The notes under the pieces are model-generated. The model worked only from the letters and a program-made list of their open reading frames with translations. It had not been told where the DNA came from and did no database searches. The position numbers and the translations under genes were made by a program. A stretch of DNA of 64,000 bases from Planctomycetota bacterium. GTDB taxonomy: Bacteria > Planctomycetota > GCA-002687715. Where the stretch lies: the NCBI GenBank assembly GCA_009691765.1, contig SIAO01000008.1, positions 1-64,000 of the forward strand. Reading direction: 5' to 3'. Shown here one piece after another: positions 42,647 to 51,900 of the stretch (positions within the stretch are counted from its first letter, which is position 1; each line of letters opens with the position of its first letter).

Positions 42647-45514
42647 ATGCGATACGCCATTTTGTTTTCTTTGGGTCTGTTGAGTTCATTGAGCCTTGGG
42701 CAAACACCAGACCCAGCACGCCGTTTCGAAGCGCTACTGCGGCTCTTCGACAAAGACGGCGATGGGCGCGTCAGTCGCGAGGAATACCCTTTGCGCCAGC
42801 GGTTCGGTGCGCTCGACACGAACGGCGACGGCTTCTTGAATCTCGAAGATGTGAAGACCTCCGCAAAACCAAACGCCGCGGACACCAATTCCCCTCCCCG
42901 CAATGCACCAGCGGCCGCCAATGAAACCAGCGCAGTAGCCGCAACCTCTTTCAGCGCCGCCGACATCGCGTGGTTTGAAACCAATGTGCGTCCACTGCTC
43001 GCCGACAACTGCATGTCCTGCCATTCCACCAAGGGCGGCAAAGTGAAAGCGGGATTGAGCATGGACGACCGCGAGAGCTTGATGCTCGGCGGCAGCATGG
43101 GACCGGCATTGGTGCCAGGCAACCCGAACGCGAGTTTGCTCATTCAAGCAGTGCGTCATGAAGATCAGGAACTGACCATGCCGCCACGCAAGAAGTTGCA
43201 AGCCAGCGCGATTAGCACGCTCGAAGATTGGGTGAAGCGCGGCGCGCCTTGGCCAGAACCTGTTGCGCGCAGTGACGGCACCACCGGAGCGGAACCGTGG
43301 GGCTACCGCGAAATCGACATCGCGAAGGCGCGCGAAACATGGGCGTATCGGTTGCCCACAGAAGTGCCCGCACAACTCGCGAGCAACGAGAGTTGGCCAT
43401 GGACCGATTCGGATCGCCACCTCTTGGCCGCCATGCAACAGCACGGGCTCGTGCCAGCGCAAGACGCCGACAAACTCACATGGCTGCGTCGCGTCACCTT
43501 CGATCTCGTCGGATTGCCACCCACACCAGCGCAAGTGGACGCTTTCATGAAAGACTCATCGACGAAGGCGCACGAAGTCGTGGTGGACCGCTTGCTCGCG
43601 TCGCCACAATTCGGCGAACGCTGGGGCCGTCACTGGTTGGATGTGGCGCGTTATGCCGAATCCAGTGGCAAAGAAACCAACGTCATGTATCCGCATGCGT
43701 GGCGTTATCGCGACTATGTCTTCGACGCGTTCAATAAAGACAAGCCCTACGACCAGTTCTTGAAAGAGCAGCTCGCTGGCGATTTGATGCCCAGTTCCTC
43801 GCCGAATCAAGAAGCCGAGCGCATGATTGCTACCGGTTTTCTCGCCATCGGCACGAAGGGCATGAACAGTCGCGATCGGCGGCAATTCACGATGGACCTC
43901 GTGGATGAACAGATCGACGCCACGTCACAGGCCATGCTTGGACTGACCGTCTCTTGCGCACGCTGCCACGACCATAAGTTCGACCCGATTCCGCAAGAGG
44001 ACTATTACGCTGTCGCCGGCATCTTCTTGTCCACGGAAACTCTCTACGGCACCGCGCGCAGCTTGGGCAACAACCATCCTTCGCAATTGCTGACCTTGCC
44101 GGAAGGCGCGCAAGCGAGCAACGGCCCAGCAATGACTGTGCAAGCACGCCAATCCTTGGACGCGCAAAGAGAATCCGCGCGCGCACTCTTGGATGGCGGC
44201 ACGCCGTTCGTGGGACGCACACAGGCGAAGTCAGACGCAGATCCTGCGAAACCAAATGCAACCAAACCCGCGCCGGCGCCTGTGCCCGTAGTGAAGCCCG
44301 ACGTCGTCCGGCAGGTGCAATTGCTGCAAGCGCGCGCCGTCATCGCTCTCGCGGATGATTTGGAAAAGCGCTACGACGCCGATGGAAAGGCCACCTCTGC
44401 GAATCGCTTGGCCATGGGCGTGCGCGACGCGCGTCGCCCGCAAGACGCAAAGGTGTTGGAGCGCGGCGAGCCGGACCGTCCTGGCAAAACCGTAAAACGC
44501 GGCTTTGTACAGGTGCTGTCCACGACCGACCCCACCGCCATCACACGAGGCAGTGGTCGCTTGGAATTCGCAGAGTGGATCGCTTCAGAAGCCAATCCGC
44601 TCACAGCACGGGTAGCGGTGAACCGCATCTGGCTGCATCTCTTCGGCGAAGGCCTCGTCGCGAGCACCGACAACTTCGGCGTGAATGGCACACCGCCCAC
44701 GCATCCGGAATTGCTGGACCACCTCGCACTCAGTTTCATGCGCGGCAATTGGTCCACGAAAAACTTCATCCGCAGTTTGGTGCTCTCGCACGCGTATCGC
44801 ATGTCGGCACAGGAATCAGCCAAAGCGCGCGACAGCGACCCCGACAACGATTGGCTCTCGCACATGCCGCGCAAGCGCTTGGAAGGCGAGTGCATTCGCG
44901 ATGCCGTGCTGCAATGCGCCGACCAGCTTGATCTCGCTCGTCCTGACGGCTCCCCCGTTGCGCTGCTCGAAGGCGTCGCTCGCGGTCGGCGTTTCGAAAA
45001 TCCCAGTGCGAATGTCGGCCCGGTGCGCTCCGTGTATTTGCCCGTGATGCGCGATCAACTCCCGGAAGAGCTGGACTTGTTCGATTTCGCCGACCCTTCG
45101 TTCGTCACAGGTGCGCGTGAAGAAACCAATGTGGCCTCGCAAGCGCTACTGCTGATGAACAACGAAAAGGTCATTGCGGCAGCGGGACGATTCGCAGCGC
45201 GCGTGCTGAGCGCCGCGAAAGACGACGCCGGACGCATCACGATGGCGTTCAAACTCGCACTCGGGCGCGAGCCTCGCCCTGCAGAAATGGCCGCGGCGAA
45301 TCGTTTCCTTACAGATTTCGTGGCGGCTGAAAAATCGGGCTCAGCGCCGAACAAGAAGAGCAGCACGCGCCGCGACGATCCACGCCGCCGCCGTGGAGGC
45401 ACTGCTGACAAGGACGGTGGGTCGCCCACCGTCGCGACCACCGCAGCCGATGAGAAGTGGGTTGCGCTTTGCCAGAGCTTGTTCCTCACAGCGGAGTTCC
45501 GTTATGTCGATTGA
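42647..45514 (+). CDS. Planctomycete cytochrome c PSD1 / DUF1549 / DUF1553 protein with EF-hands
   Basis: The product of 955 residues has a signal peptide (SLGLLSSLSLGQ), two EF-hand loops (35-46 and 57-68), a PSD1 haem domain with CMSCH (122-126), a DUF1549 domain (about 260-470) including FGERWGRHWLDVARYAES, and a DUF1553 domain (about 640-900) including RVAVNRIWLHLFGEGLV and SHAYRMSA. Such proteins are abundant in planctomycetes and are thought to work in oxidative breakdown of complex sugars, but none is well characterised. Its stop overlaps the DUF1501 start by 11 bases. The EF-hands ahead of the haem domain are an extra feature. Confidence 0.93.
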   Translation: MRYAILFSLGLLSSLSLGQTPDPARRFEALLRLFDKDGDGRVSREEYPLRQRFGALDTNGDGFLNLEDVKTSAKPNAADTNSPPRNAPAAANETSAVAATSFSAADIAWFETNVRPLLADNCMSCHSTKGGKVKAGLSMDDRESLMLGGSMGPALVPGNPNASLLIQAVRHEDQELTMPPRKKLQASAISTLEDWVKRGAPWPEPVARSDGTTGAEPWGYREIDIAKARETWAYRLPTEVPAQLASNESWPWTDSDRHLLAAMQQHGLVPAQDADKLTWLRRVTFDLVGLPPTPAQVDAFMKDSSTKAHEVVVDRLLASPQFGERWGRHWLDVARYAESSGKETNVMYPHAWRYRDYVFDAFNKDKPYDQFLKEQLAGDLMPSSSPNQEAERMIATGFLAIGTKGMNSRDRRQFTMDLVDEQIDATSQAMLGLTVSCARCHDHKFDPIPQEDYYAVAGIFLSTETLYGTARSLGNNHPSQLLTLPEGAQASNGPAMTVQARQSLDAQRESARALLDGGTPFVGRTQAKSDADPAKPNATKPAPAPVPVVKPDVVRQVQLLQARAVIALADDLEKRYDADGKATSANRLAMGVRDARRPQDAKVLERGEPDRPGKTVKRGFVQVLSTTDPTAITRGSGRLEFAEWIASEANPLTARVAVNRIWLHLFGEGLVASTDNFGVNGTPPTHPELLDHLALSFMRGNWSTKNFIRSLVLSHAYRMSAQESAKARDSDPDNDWLSHMPRKRLEGECIRDAVLQCADQLDLARPDGSPVALLEGVARGRRFENPSANVGPVRSVYLPVMRDQLPEELDLFDFADPSFVTGAREETNVASQALLLMNNEKVIAAAGRFAARVLSAAKDDAGRITMAFKLALGREPRPAEMAAANRFLTDFVAAEKSGSAPNKKSSTRRDDPRRRRGGTADKDGGSPTVATTAADEKWVALCQSLFLTAEFRYVD

Positions 45515-46955
45515 AAACCGATCATGCTCCTGCAATCCGCTTGAAGGCGCATTTTCACGCCGCGAGGCGCTGCGCACTTTTTCGGGCGGCTTCGGCTTGC
45601 TCGCTCTCGGAGCACTCGGCGGGTTCGGAGAACTCGGCTCTACGCGCACGCCGCAAGACACCGCCGCGAATCCGCTCGCGCCCCACGCACCACACTTTGC
45701 AGCGCGCGCGAAACGCATCATCTGGTTGAACATGGCCGGAGCGCCGAGTCATGTAGACACCTTTGATTACAAGCCCAAGTTGAATGCGGCAGACGGCCAA
45801 GCAACCAGCGCCGCGCGGCGTGGTGGTGGCAAGTGGTTGGGCTCACCCTGGAAGTTCGGCCAGCACGGCCAAAGCGGCCAGTGGATCAGCGAACTGTTCC
45901 CCAAGGTCGCAGAGCACGCCGACAAGCTGTGCATCCTCAATGGCATGTCCACCGATGTGCCGGCGCATCAACAGGCGGCATTGAAACTGCATACAGGCAA
46001 TTTCCAATTCGTGCGGCCATCTGTGGGCAGTTGGACGCTGTACGGCCTCGGCACAGAGAACCGCAATCTCCCTGGCTTTGTGGCCTTCAGCCCACCCGCA
46101 GGCCAAGGCGGTGGCGGCATTCACGGCAGCGCATTCTTGCCCGCCATCTTCCAAGGACAGCGCGTGGGAGTGTCGCGTGGTGGCGGGTTGTTCCGTAGCA
46201 ACAGCCAAGACGATGCCGTGCCCAACATCGAGAACGAGCACTACTCGCAAACCGGGCAGCGCGAGCAATTGGACTTCGTTCAGGAATTGAACAAGGAACG
46301 CTTGCGAGTGACCGGCGCCGAAGTCGGCACCGAAGGCGTAATCGAGGCTGCTGAGTTGGCCTTCCGCATGCAAGCCGAAGTGCCCACATTGCTCGACCTC
46401 AGTTCTGAATCAAAAAAAACGCAGGACGCCTACGGCCTCAACAACAATGACACGTCCGGTTTCGGCAAGCAGTGCTTGTTGGCGCGCCGCTTCGCGGAAA
46501 AGGGCGTGCGCTTCATCCAACTTTCGCAAGGCGGATGGGACCACCACAGAAACTTGCGCAACGATCTCGCGCGCTCAGCGATTTCCGTGGACCAGCCCAT
46601 CGCAGCGTTGCTCGCAGACCTTGCACAACGCGGTCTTCTGAAAGACACGCTGGTGCTTTGGGGTGGCGAGTTCGGGCGCACGCCCTACGCACAAGGCGAT
46701 GACGGCCGCGATCACAACCACAAGGGCTTTACGCTGTGGATGGCGGGCGGCGGTGTGAAGGGCGGGCTGCGCTACGGCGCCACCGACGAATACGGCATGG
46801 AAGCGGTCGATGGGCGTCTGTCGATCCACGATTTGCACGCCACCATGCTGCACCTCATGGGGCTCGACCACACCAAACTCACGCACCGTTACGCGGGGCG
46901 CGATTTCCGGCTGACGGATGTGCACGGCGAAGTCGCACGCGAAATCCTCGCCTGA
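45504..46955 (+). CDS. DUF1501 protein (Tat-exported, alkaline-phosphatase-like fold)
   Basis: The 483-residue protein has a Tat-like signal (FSRREALRTFSGGFG), then the DUF1501 fold: IIWLNMAGAPSHVDTFDYKP, GQHGQSGQWISELFP, CLLARRFAEKGVRFIQLSQGGWDHH, VLWGGEFGRTP and the closing HDLHATMLHLMGLDH. The His/Asp pattern is like that of sulfatases and phosphatases, but no activity is proven. It is almost always paired with a DUF1549/DUF1553 partner, as here. Its 3' end overlaps the convergent methylase gene by 67 bases. Confidence 0.92.
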   Translation: MSIENRSCSCNPLEGAFSRREALRTFSGGFGLLALGALGGFGELGSTRTPQDTAANPLAPHAPHFAARAKRIIWLNMAGAPSHVDTFDYKPKLNAADGQATSAARRGGGKWLGSPWKFGQHGQSGQWISELFPKVAEHADKLCILNGMSTDVPAHQQAALKLHTGNFQFVRPSVGSWTLYGLGTENRNLPGFVAFSPPAGQGGGGIHGSAFLPAIFQGQRVGVSRGGGLFRSNSQDDAVPNIENEHYSQTGQREQLDFVQELNKERLRVTGAEVGTEGVIEAAELAFRMQAEVPTLLDLSSESKKTQDAYGLNNNDTSGFGKQCLLARRFAEKGVRFIQLSQGGWDHHRNLRNDLARSAISVDQPIAALLADLAQRGLLKDTLVLWGGEFGRTPYAQGDDGRDHNHKGFTLWMAGGGVKGGLRYGATDEYGMEAVDGRLSIHDLHATMLHLMGLDHTKLTHRYAGRDFRLTDVHGEVAREILA

Positions 46956-48808
46956 GCGCGCACGCCCCGCACCACACTCCGCGGCAAAGGTAGTGCGCGC
47001 AAAAAATCCGGACGCAACGAGATATTGCCGCCGGACAGCGCGTTGGCTCCTAACTTGCAACGCAACAACTCCGCTGCTGCGCCACCATTCAGCCAATCCG
47101 CCAACACTTCGAGGGCCGCGAAGCCTCCGACTTTGGGAGTCAGCATGAATGTTTGAAGCGCTCCGACGAGTTCGCCTTCTCTATCGAGCAACGCTTCCAC
47201 ACGCCGTGCGAGGCCAGCCACAAGTATTTTCGGCACGAGCTGCCGTTGCACTTTGCGGCGCAGGGCTTCCGGCATCGCGTTGAGCATCAAGCGCGGATGC
47301 AGTCGATCGCGTTTGGCGTAGCGACAAAGCACTTGGCCCCACAGGCTTTCTCCGGGCTCGATGAGTCCCGTGGTGATGAAGCGCGGCCCTATGCCATGCT
47401 CCGCATCTTCGAGGTGCTCGCGCAGCGCGTAAAAATCTTGCACGAAAAATGTGGCGCGCACTTCGAACATCTCGTCGAGCCGCGTTGTTGTGCGCGCTGA
47501 AGGCACCGCCACCGTCGGTTGACGCAAGCGCTGCAACTCTTCCCACCACTGTGCTGAATGCACGACGCCACGGCAACGAAACGGCTGCTTTGTGCCTGAA
47601 GCAAACTCCACTTGCGTCTCGGCCTCATGCCCCAACGTGAGCAAGCACACATGCACATCTGCGCCACTGAACAGATCGCAACGCTCTGGCAAGCGCACTT
47701 TCACGGGCCGCAAGCACTTCATCGCGGTCGAGCGCACTCCGGCAGCACCAGCAGCACTGAGAACACTGCGCGGCAAGACGAAAGCGATGTGGCCCGTCGC
47801 GTTCACAAGATGCAGCGCCTGCGCAAGAAACGCATGAGACAGATCGGAACTTGCGCACAGCTCGGGATAGAGCGCCGCGCGGATGGCCGGCAGCAACGTG
47901 CGCGTCCCGCCTTCCATGGCGTTGGCAAACGGCGGATTCCCGATGATCAGATCGAAGCCTCCACGCTGCGCGACCGCCGCGAAACTGCTGTTCCAGTCCA
48001 CGACACTCGCAGATTCAGAATGCGCCGCACGCAAAGACGTATCCAACGCCACATTCAACGCCGCACTCTGCGACTCGGTTGCCGAAGTGCCGAAGCGCGG
48101 GCCCGCCAGCGCGTCGCCATGAACCAACAGAGGAGCAGACCAACCCGCCGCCGTGAAACGCACACGTGCTGCTGCCAGCGCGAGCGCATCGACATCCGCC
48201 CCTGCAATGCACGCGACAGCGAGGGAACGCGCCTCTGGCACACTCATCCCCTGCATCACGCACGCTTGTTCCAATCGCTGCGCCATCGCCCACAAGAACG
48301 CGCCGCTGCCACATGCCGGATCCAAGATGCGCAGTGCGCGTAGCCGGGCGACAGATGCGCTCGCCGTTTCGAGCGGCTGGAGCAACGGATCCAGCGCATC
48401 GTCGAGCAACATCTGCACCAAGGCTGGGGGCGTGTAGTACGAGCCATGACGCCGCCGTTTTGCACGCGAAGTGCTGCGTGGTTCCAGCGCCAACAATTCA
48501 TCCAAACGGGCAGCCACGAGCTCGGGTCGCAGCACATCCTGCAACGAGAGCGCGTCGACAAGTGTGCTGACACTTAAGTCAGGTGCGATCCCAAGCAAGC
48601 TGCGCACCAAGACCGCAGATTTCGTTTCGCCAAACTCACTCAGCAAGCGACGAAAGCCCGCGAGCGTCGCATCCGTAGCGCGGACACGACGATCTAACGC
48701 ACCGACACGAAGTGCCGGCGCGCGAGGACGCACCCCGACCCTGCCGGCAGCACTGTTCCTCCCCGCCCGGGAGGCCGCAGCGCTGCGCGGCCGATTTTCC
48801 AACCCCAT
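46889..48808 (-). CDS. Solitary N6-adenine DNA methyltransferase (type IIG/Eco57I-like)
   Basis: The 639-residue enzyme has the gamma-class order: GSYYTPPALV (122-131) ahead of motif I DPACGSGAF (163-171), an Asp after the second strand (AGADVDALAL) and catalytic motif IV NPPF (291-294). A C-terminal specificity-type region (about 420-610) includes LIEPGESLWGQVLCRYAKR and ISLRPDFLRALPLP. It should methylate adenine in a specific DNA site. No nuclease motif of the PD-(D/E)XK type is obvious at its N-terminus and no restriction gene is adjacent, so it may be an orphan regulator of DNA marking or a remnant of an R-M system. The true start may be up to about 40 residues further in. Confidence 0.85.
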   Translation of the reverse strand: MGLENRPRSAAASRAGRNSAAGRVGVRPRAPALRVGALDRRVRATDATLAGFRRLLSEFGETKSAVLVRSLLGIAPDLSVSTLVDALSLQDVLRPELVAARLDELLALEPRSTSRAKRRRHGSYYTPPALVQMLLDDALDPLLQPLETASASVARLRALRILDPACGSGAFLWAMAQRLEQACVMQGMSVPEARSLAVACIAGADVDALALAAARVRFTAAGWSAPLLVHGDALAGPRFGTSATESQSAALNVALDTSLRAAHSESASVVDWNSSFAAVAQRGGFDLIIGNPPFANAMEGGTRTLLPAIRAALYPELCASSDLSHAFLAQALHLVNATGHIAFVLPRSVLSAAGAAGVRSTAMKCLRPVKVRLPERCDLFSGADVHVCLLTLGHEAETQVEFASGTKQPFRCRGVVHSAQWWEELQRLRQPTVAVPSARTTTRLDEMFEVRATFFVQDFYALREHLEDAEHGIGPRFITTGLIEPGESLWGQVLCRYAKRDRLHPRLMLNAMPEALRRKVQRQLVPKILVAGLARRVEALLDREGELVGALQTFMLTPKVGGFAALEVLADWLNGGAAAELLRCKLGANALSGGNISLRPDFLRALPLPRSVVRGVRAQARISRATSPCTSVSRKSRPA

Positions 48809-48900
48809 GGTTGCAGATTTTTCCCGCTCCGCGACGAACTGTCCAGTGGGCGCGCAATTTGATGCCGGGAATAGAATCTCGGTTCCCCAGACAGGACCCT

Positions 48901-51900
48901 ATGCACCAGCGCACTGCCACGCTTCGAATCATGATCGTGCTTTCCCTTCTTGTCGGCGCACTCGCAGCGCAGGAGCACCGCGTGCTGCGCTTCGAAGTGA
49001 AGTCGCTCGACCAACGTTTCATGGCCGAAGGGGCCGCGTACGTAGACATCAACGGCGACGGCATCCTCGATGCTGTGAACGCTGATCGTTGGTGGCGCGG
49101 TCCAGATTTCACCGCTTCCACACTGTGGAGCAACGCGCAACCGTTCGATCCTGCTCGCTATTCTGAGACATTTTTCATCTGGGGCGACGACCTCGACGCT
49201 GACGGCGACAACGACTTGCTCGTCGTGGGCTTTCCCGGCAAAGAGCTGCGCTGGCATGAAAACCCCGGGCGTGATGCCACAGATGTTTGGCCGCGCCATG
49301 TGGTGTTTGAAGGCGTCGACAACGAATCTCCGGCCTACGAAAACCTCGTCGGCGATGCGCGACGCGAAGTGGTAGCGATGCACGCCGGCCGCATGGGTTG
49401 GATTGCCCCTGCCAATCTCGCAGATCTGCGCACTGCTTGGAGTTTTCACCCCATCTCCGTTGCAGGACTCGGTGGCGCGTTCACTCATGGGCTGGGTGTC
49501 GGCGACTTGAATGGCGACCAACGCGCAGATGTGCTCTGGAAACAAGGGTTTTGGCTGCAACCCGAGGGTGCAGAGACTCTCGCCGAGTGGCCCTACACGC
49601 CGTGGGCTTTCGCAGGCCCTGGTGGCGCACAAATGCTCGTCTTCGATGCCGATGGCGATGGCATGAACGATGTGGTGAGTGCAGACGCTGCACATGGCTA
49701 CGGCCTTGTCGCTCACTTGCAGCGCCGGGGGCGTGAAGGCGGCGTGGGTTTCGCTGCGCTGCGCATCATGGGCTCAGTGCCAGAACAAAACACCTATGGA
49801 TGTTGCGTCGGTGGACTGCACGCGGCGGCTCTCGCGGACTTGAGCGGCGATGGCATCCCGGATGTCGTCACTGGCAACCGTCCTTGGGCACACATGGGAC
49901 ACGATCCTGCGGACAAAGGCCCCGCGACACTTTTGTGGTTTGAAACACAACGCGGCCCTGCGCCAAGCGAAGTGCACTTCATTCCGCATGTCATTGATGA
50001 CGTCACGGGAGTTGGCACGCAAGTCAGCGTGGCGGACATCCAAGGCGACGGCGCTGCGGACATCGTGGTGTCCAACAAACGCGGATTTGTCGTGGTCCAA
50101 GGACGCGCAGAGATGGTTGGTCGCCGAGCTTGGCAAGCCGCGAACCCCAAAGCCATCGCGAACTACGACCCTGAAGCCACGCAACGTCAAGATTGGGCAG
50201 CCATCGGTGAATCCCCCCGCAACGCGGAAGGCCAAGTGCTGAACTTCGACTTCGAAGCGGGTTCGCTCAGCGGATGGAGTGTGGAAGGCAACGCTTTCGC
50301 GGGGCAGCCAGTGCGAGGCGACCGCGTGCATGCGCGCCGCAGCGACATGCACAGCAATCATCTCGGGGAATACTGGATCGGGAGCTACGAATCAGCGCAC
50401 CACGACGCAGCCCTTGGGAGCATGGTTTCACCAGCGTTTGTGCTGCACAAAGCGTGGGTGAGTTTCCTCGTGGCGGGCGGGCCTTGGGCCGAAACGCGCG
50501 TCGAGATTGCGCGGAAAGACAACGGCGCGGTGCTGGCTCGCGCCAGTGGCAAGGAGAGCGAAGAGCTCGCCCCGGTGGCCTTCAATCTTACGGAGCACGT
50601 GGGCACATTGGTGGAAGTGCGCGTGATCGACGAACGCCAAGGCCACTGGGGGCATATCAACTTCGATCATCTGCGCCTGCACGACACTGAGCCACAATTC
50701 GGAGCGCGCACACAGGCTCCAAGTCCTGAGGAACAGCTCAACGGTTTTACGGCCGCGGTTGCCGCAGCACGCATGACGGTTCCGGAAGGCTTCGAAGTTG
50801 ATGCTCTCGCGGCAGAGCCGATGGTGCATCAGCCCATCGCCATGACCATCGACGCGCGTGGGCGCATCTGGATTGCGGAGGCCTACGCCTATCCGCAGCG
50901 CCAACCGGAGGGCCAAGGTCGCGACCGTATTCTTGTGCTGGAAGACCGCGACAAAGACACGCACTTCGAAACCGCGACGGTGTTTCAAACCGGACTGAAC
51001 TTGGTGAGCGGACTCGAAGTCGGACACGGCGGTGTGTTTGTCGGTGCGGCACCTTGGTTGCTGTTCATCCCCGACCGCAACGACGACCTCGTCCCCGATG
51101 CAGCGCCGGAGATCTTGTTGGATGGCTTTGGTTTTCAAGACACGCACGAAACACTCAACGCTTTTTGTTTCGGCCCCGACGGCTGGCTTTATGGCTGCCA
51201 TGGCGTGTTCACGCACAGCCGCGTCGGCGCGCCGGGCACACCTGACAAAGAACGCATTCCCCTGAATGCCGCGGTGTGGCGCTGGCACCCAAAGCGCCGC
51301 GTGTTTGAAGTGTTTGCTGCGGGCACTTCAAATCCATGGGGCCTCGATTTCGATGAACACGGCGAGGCATTCGTCAGCGCCTGCGTCATCCCGCACCTCT
51401 ATCACATCGTGCCGGGTGGCCGTTACGAACGCCAAGCCGGTGCGCATTTCGAACCTTGGGTGCGTGAAGACATTCAGACCATCGCGGACCATCGCCACTA
51501 CGTTGGAGAAAACCCTCACGCTGGCAACGAAACCTCAGCGAGCGCTGGTGGCGGCCACGCACACTGCGGCTTGATCTGCTACCTCGGCGACAAGTTCCCC
51601 GCCGAATGGCGCGGTGCGTTGCTCATGGACAACATCCACGGCAACAGATTGAACAGCGACAGGTTGAGCCCGAAGGCGTCGAGTTTTGTTGCAAGTCATG
51701 GACCAGACGCACTGCTTTCGAACGACAAGTTTTTTCGTGGCATCGCATTCCGCGCCGCGCCCGACGGCAGTGTGGTTTTCACCGATTGGTACGACCGCCA
51801 AGCCTGCCACCGCAACGAGCCAGCCATTTGGGATCGCTCGAATGGGCGTGTGTATCGCTTGCGTTACGGCGCAGCGCAAGCATGGACTGAAGATCTCGCC

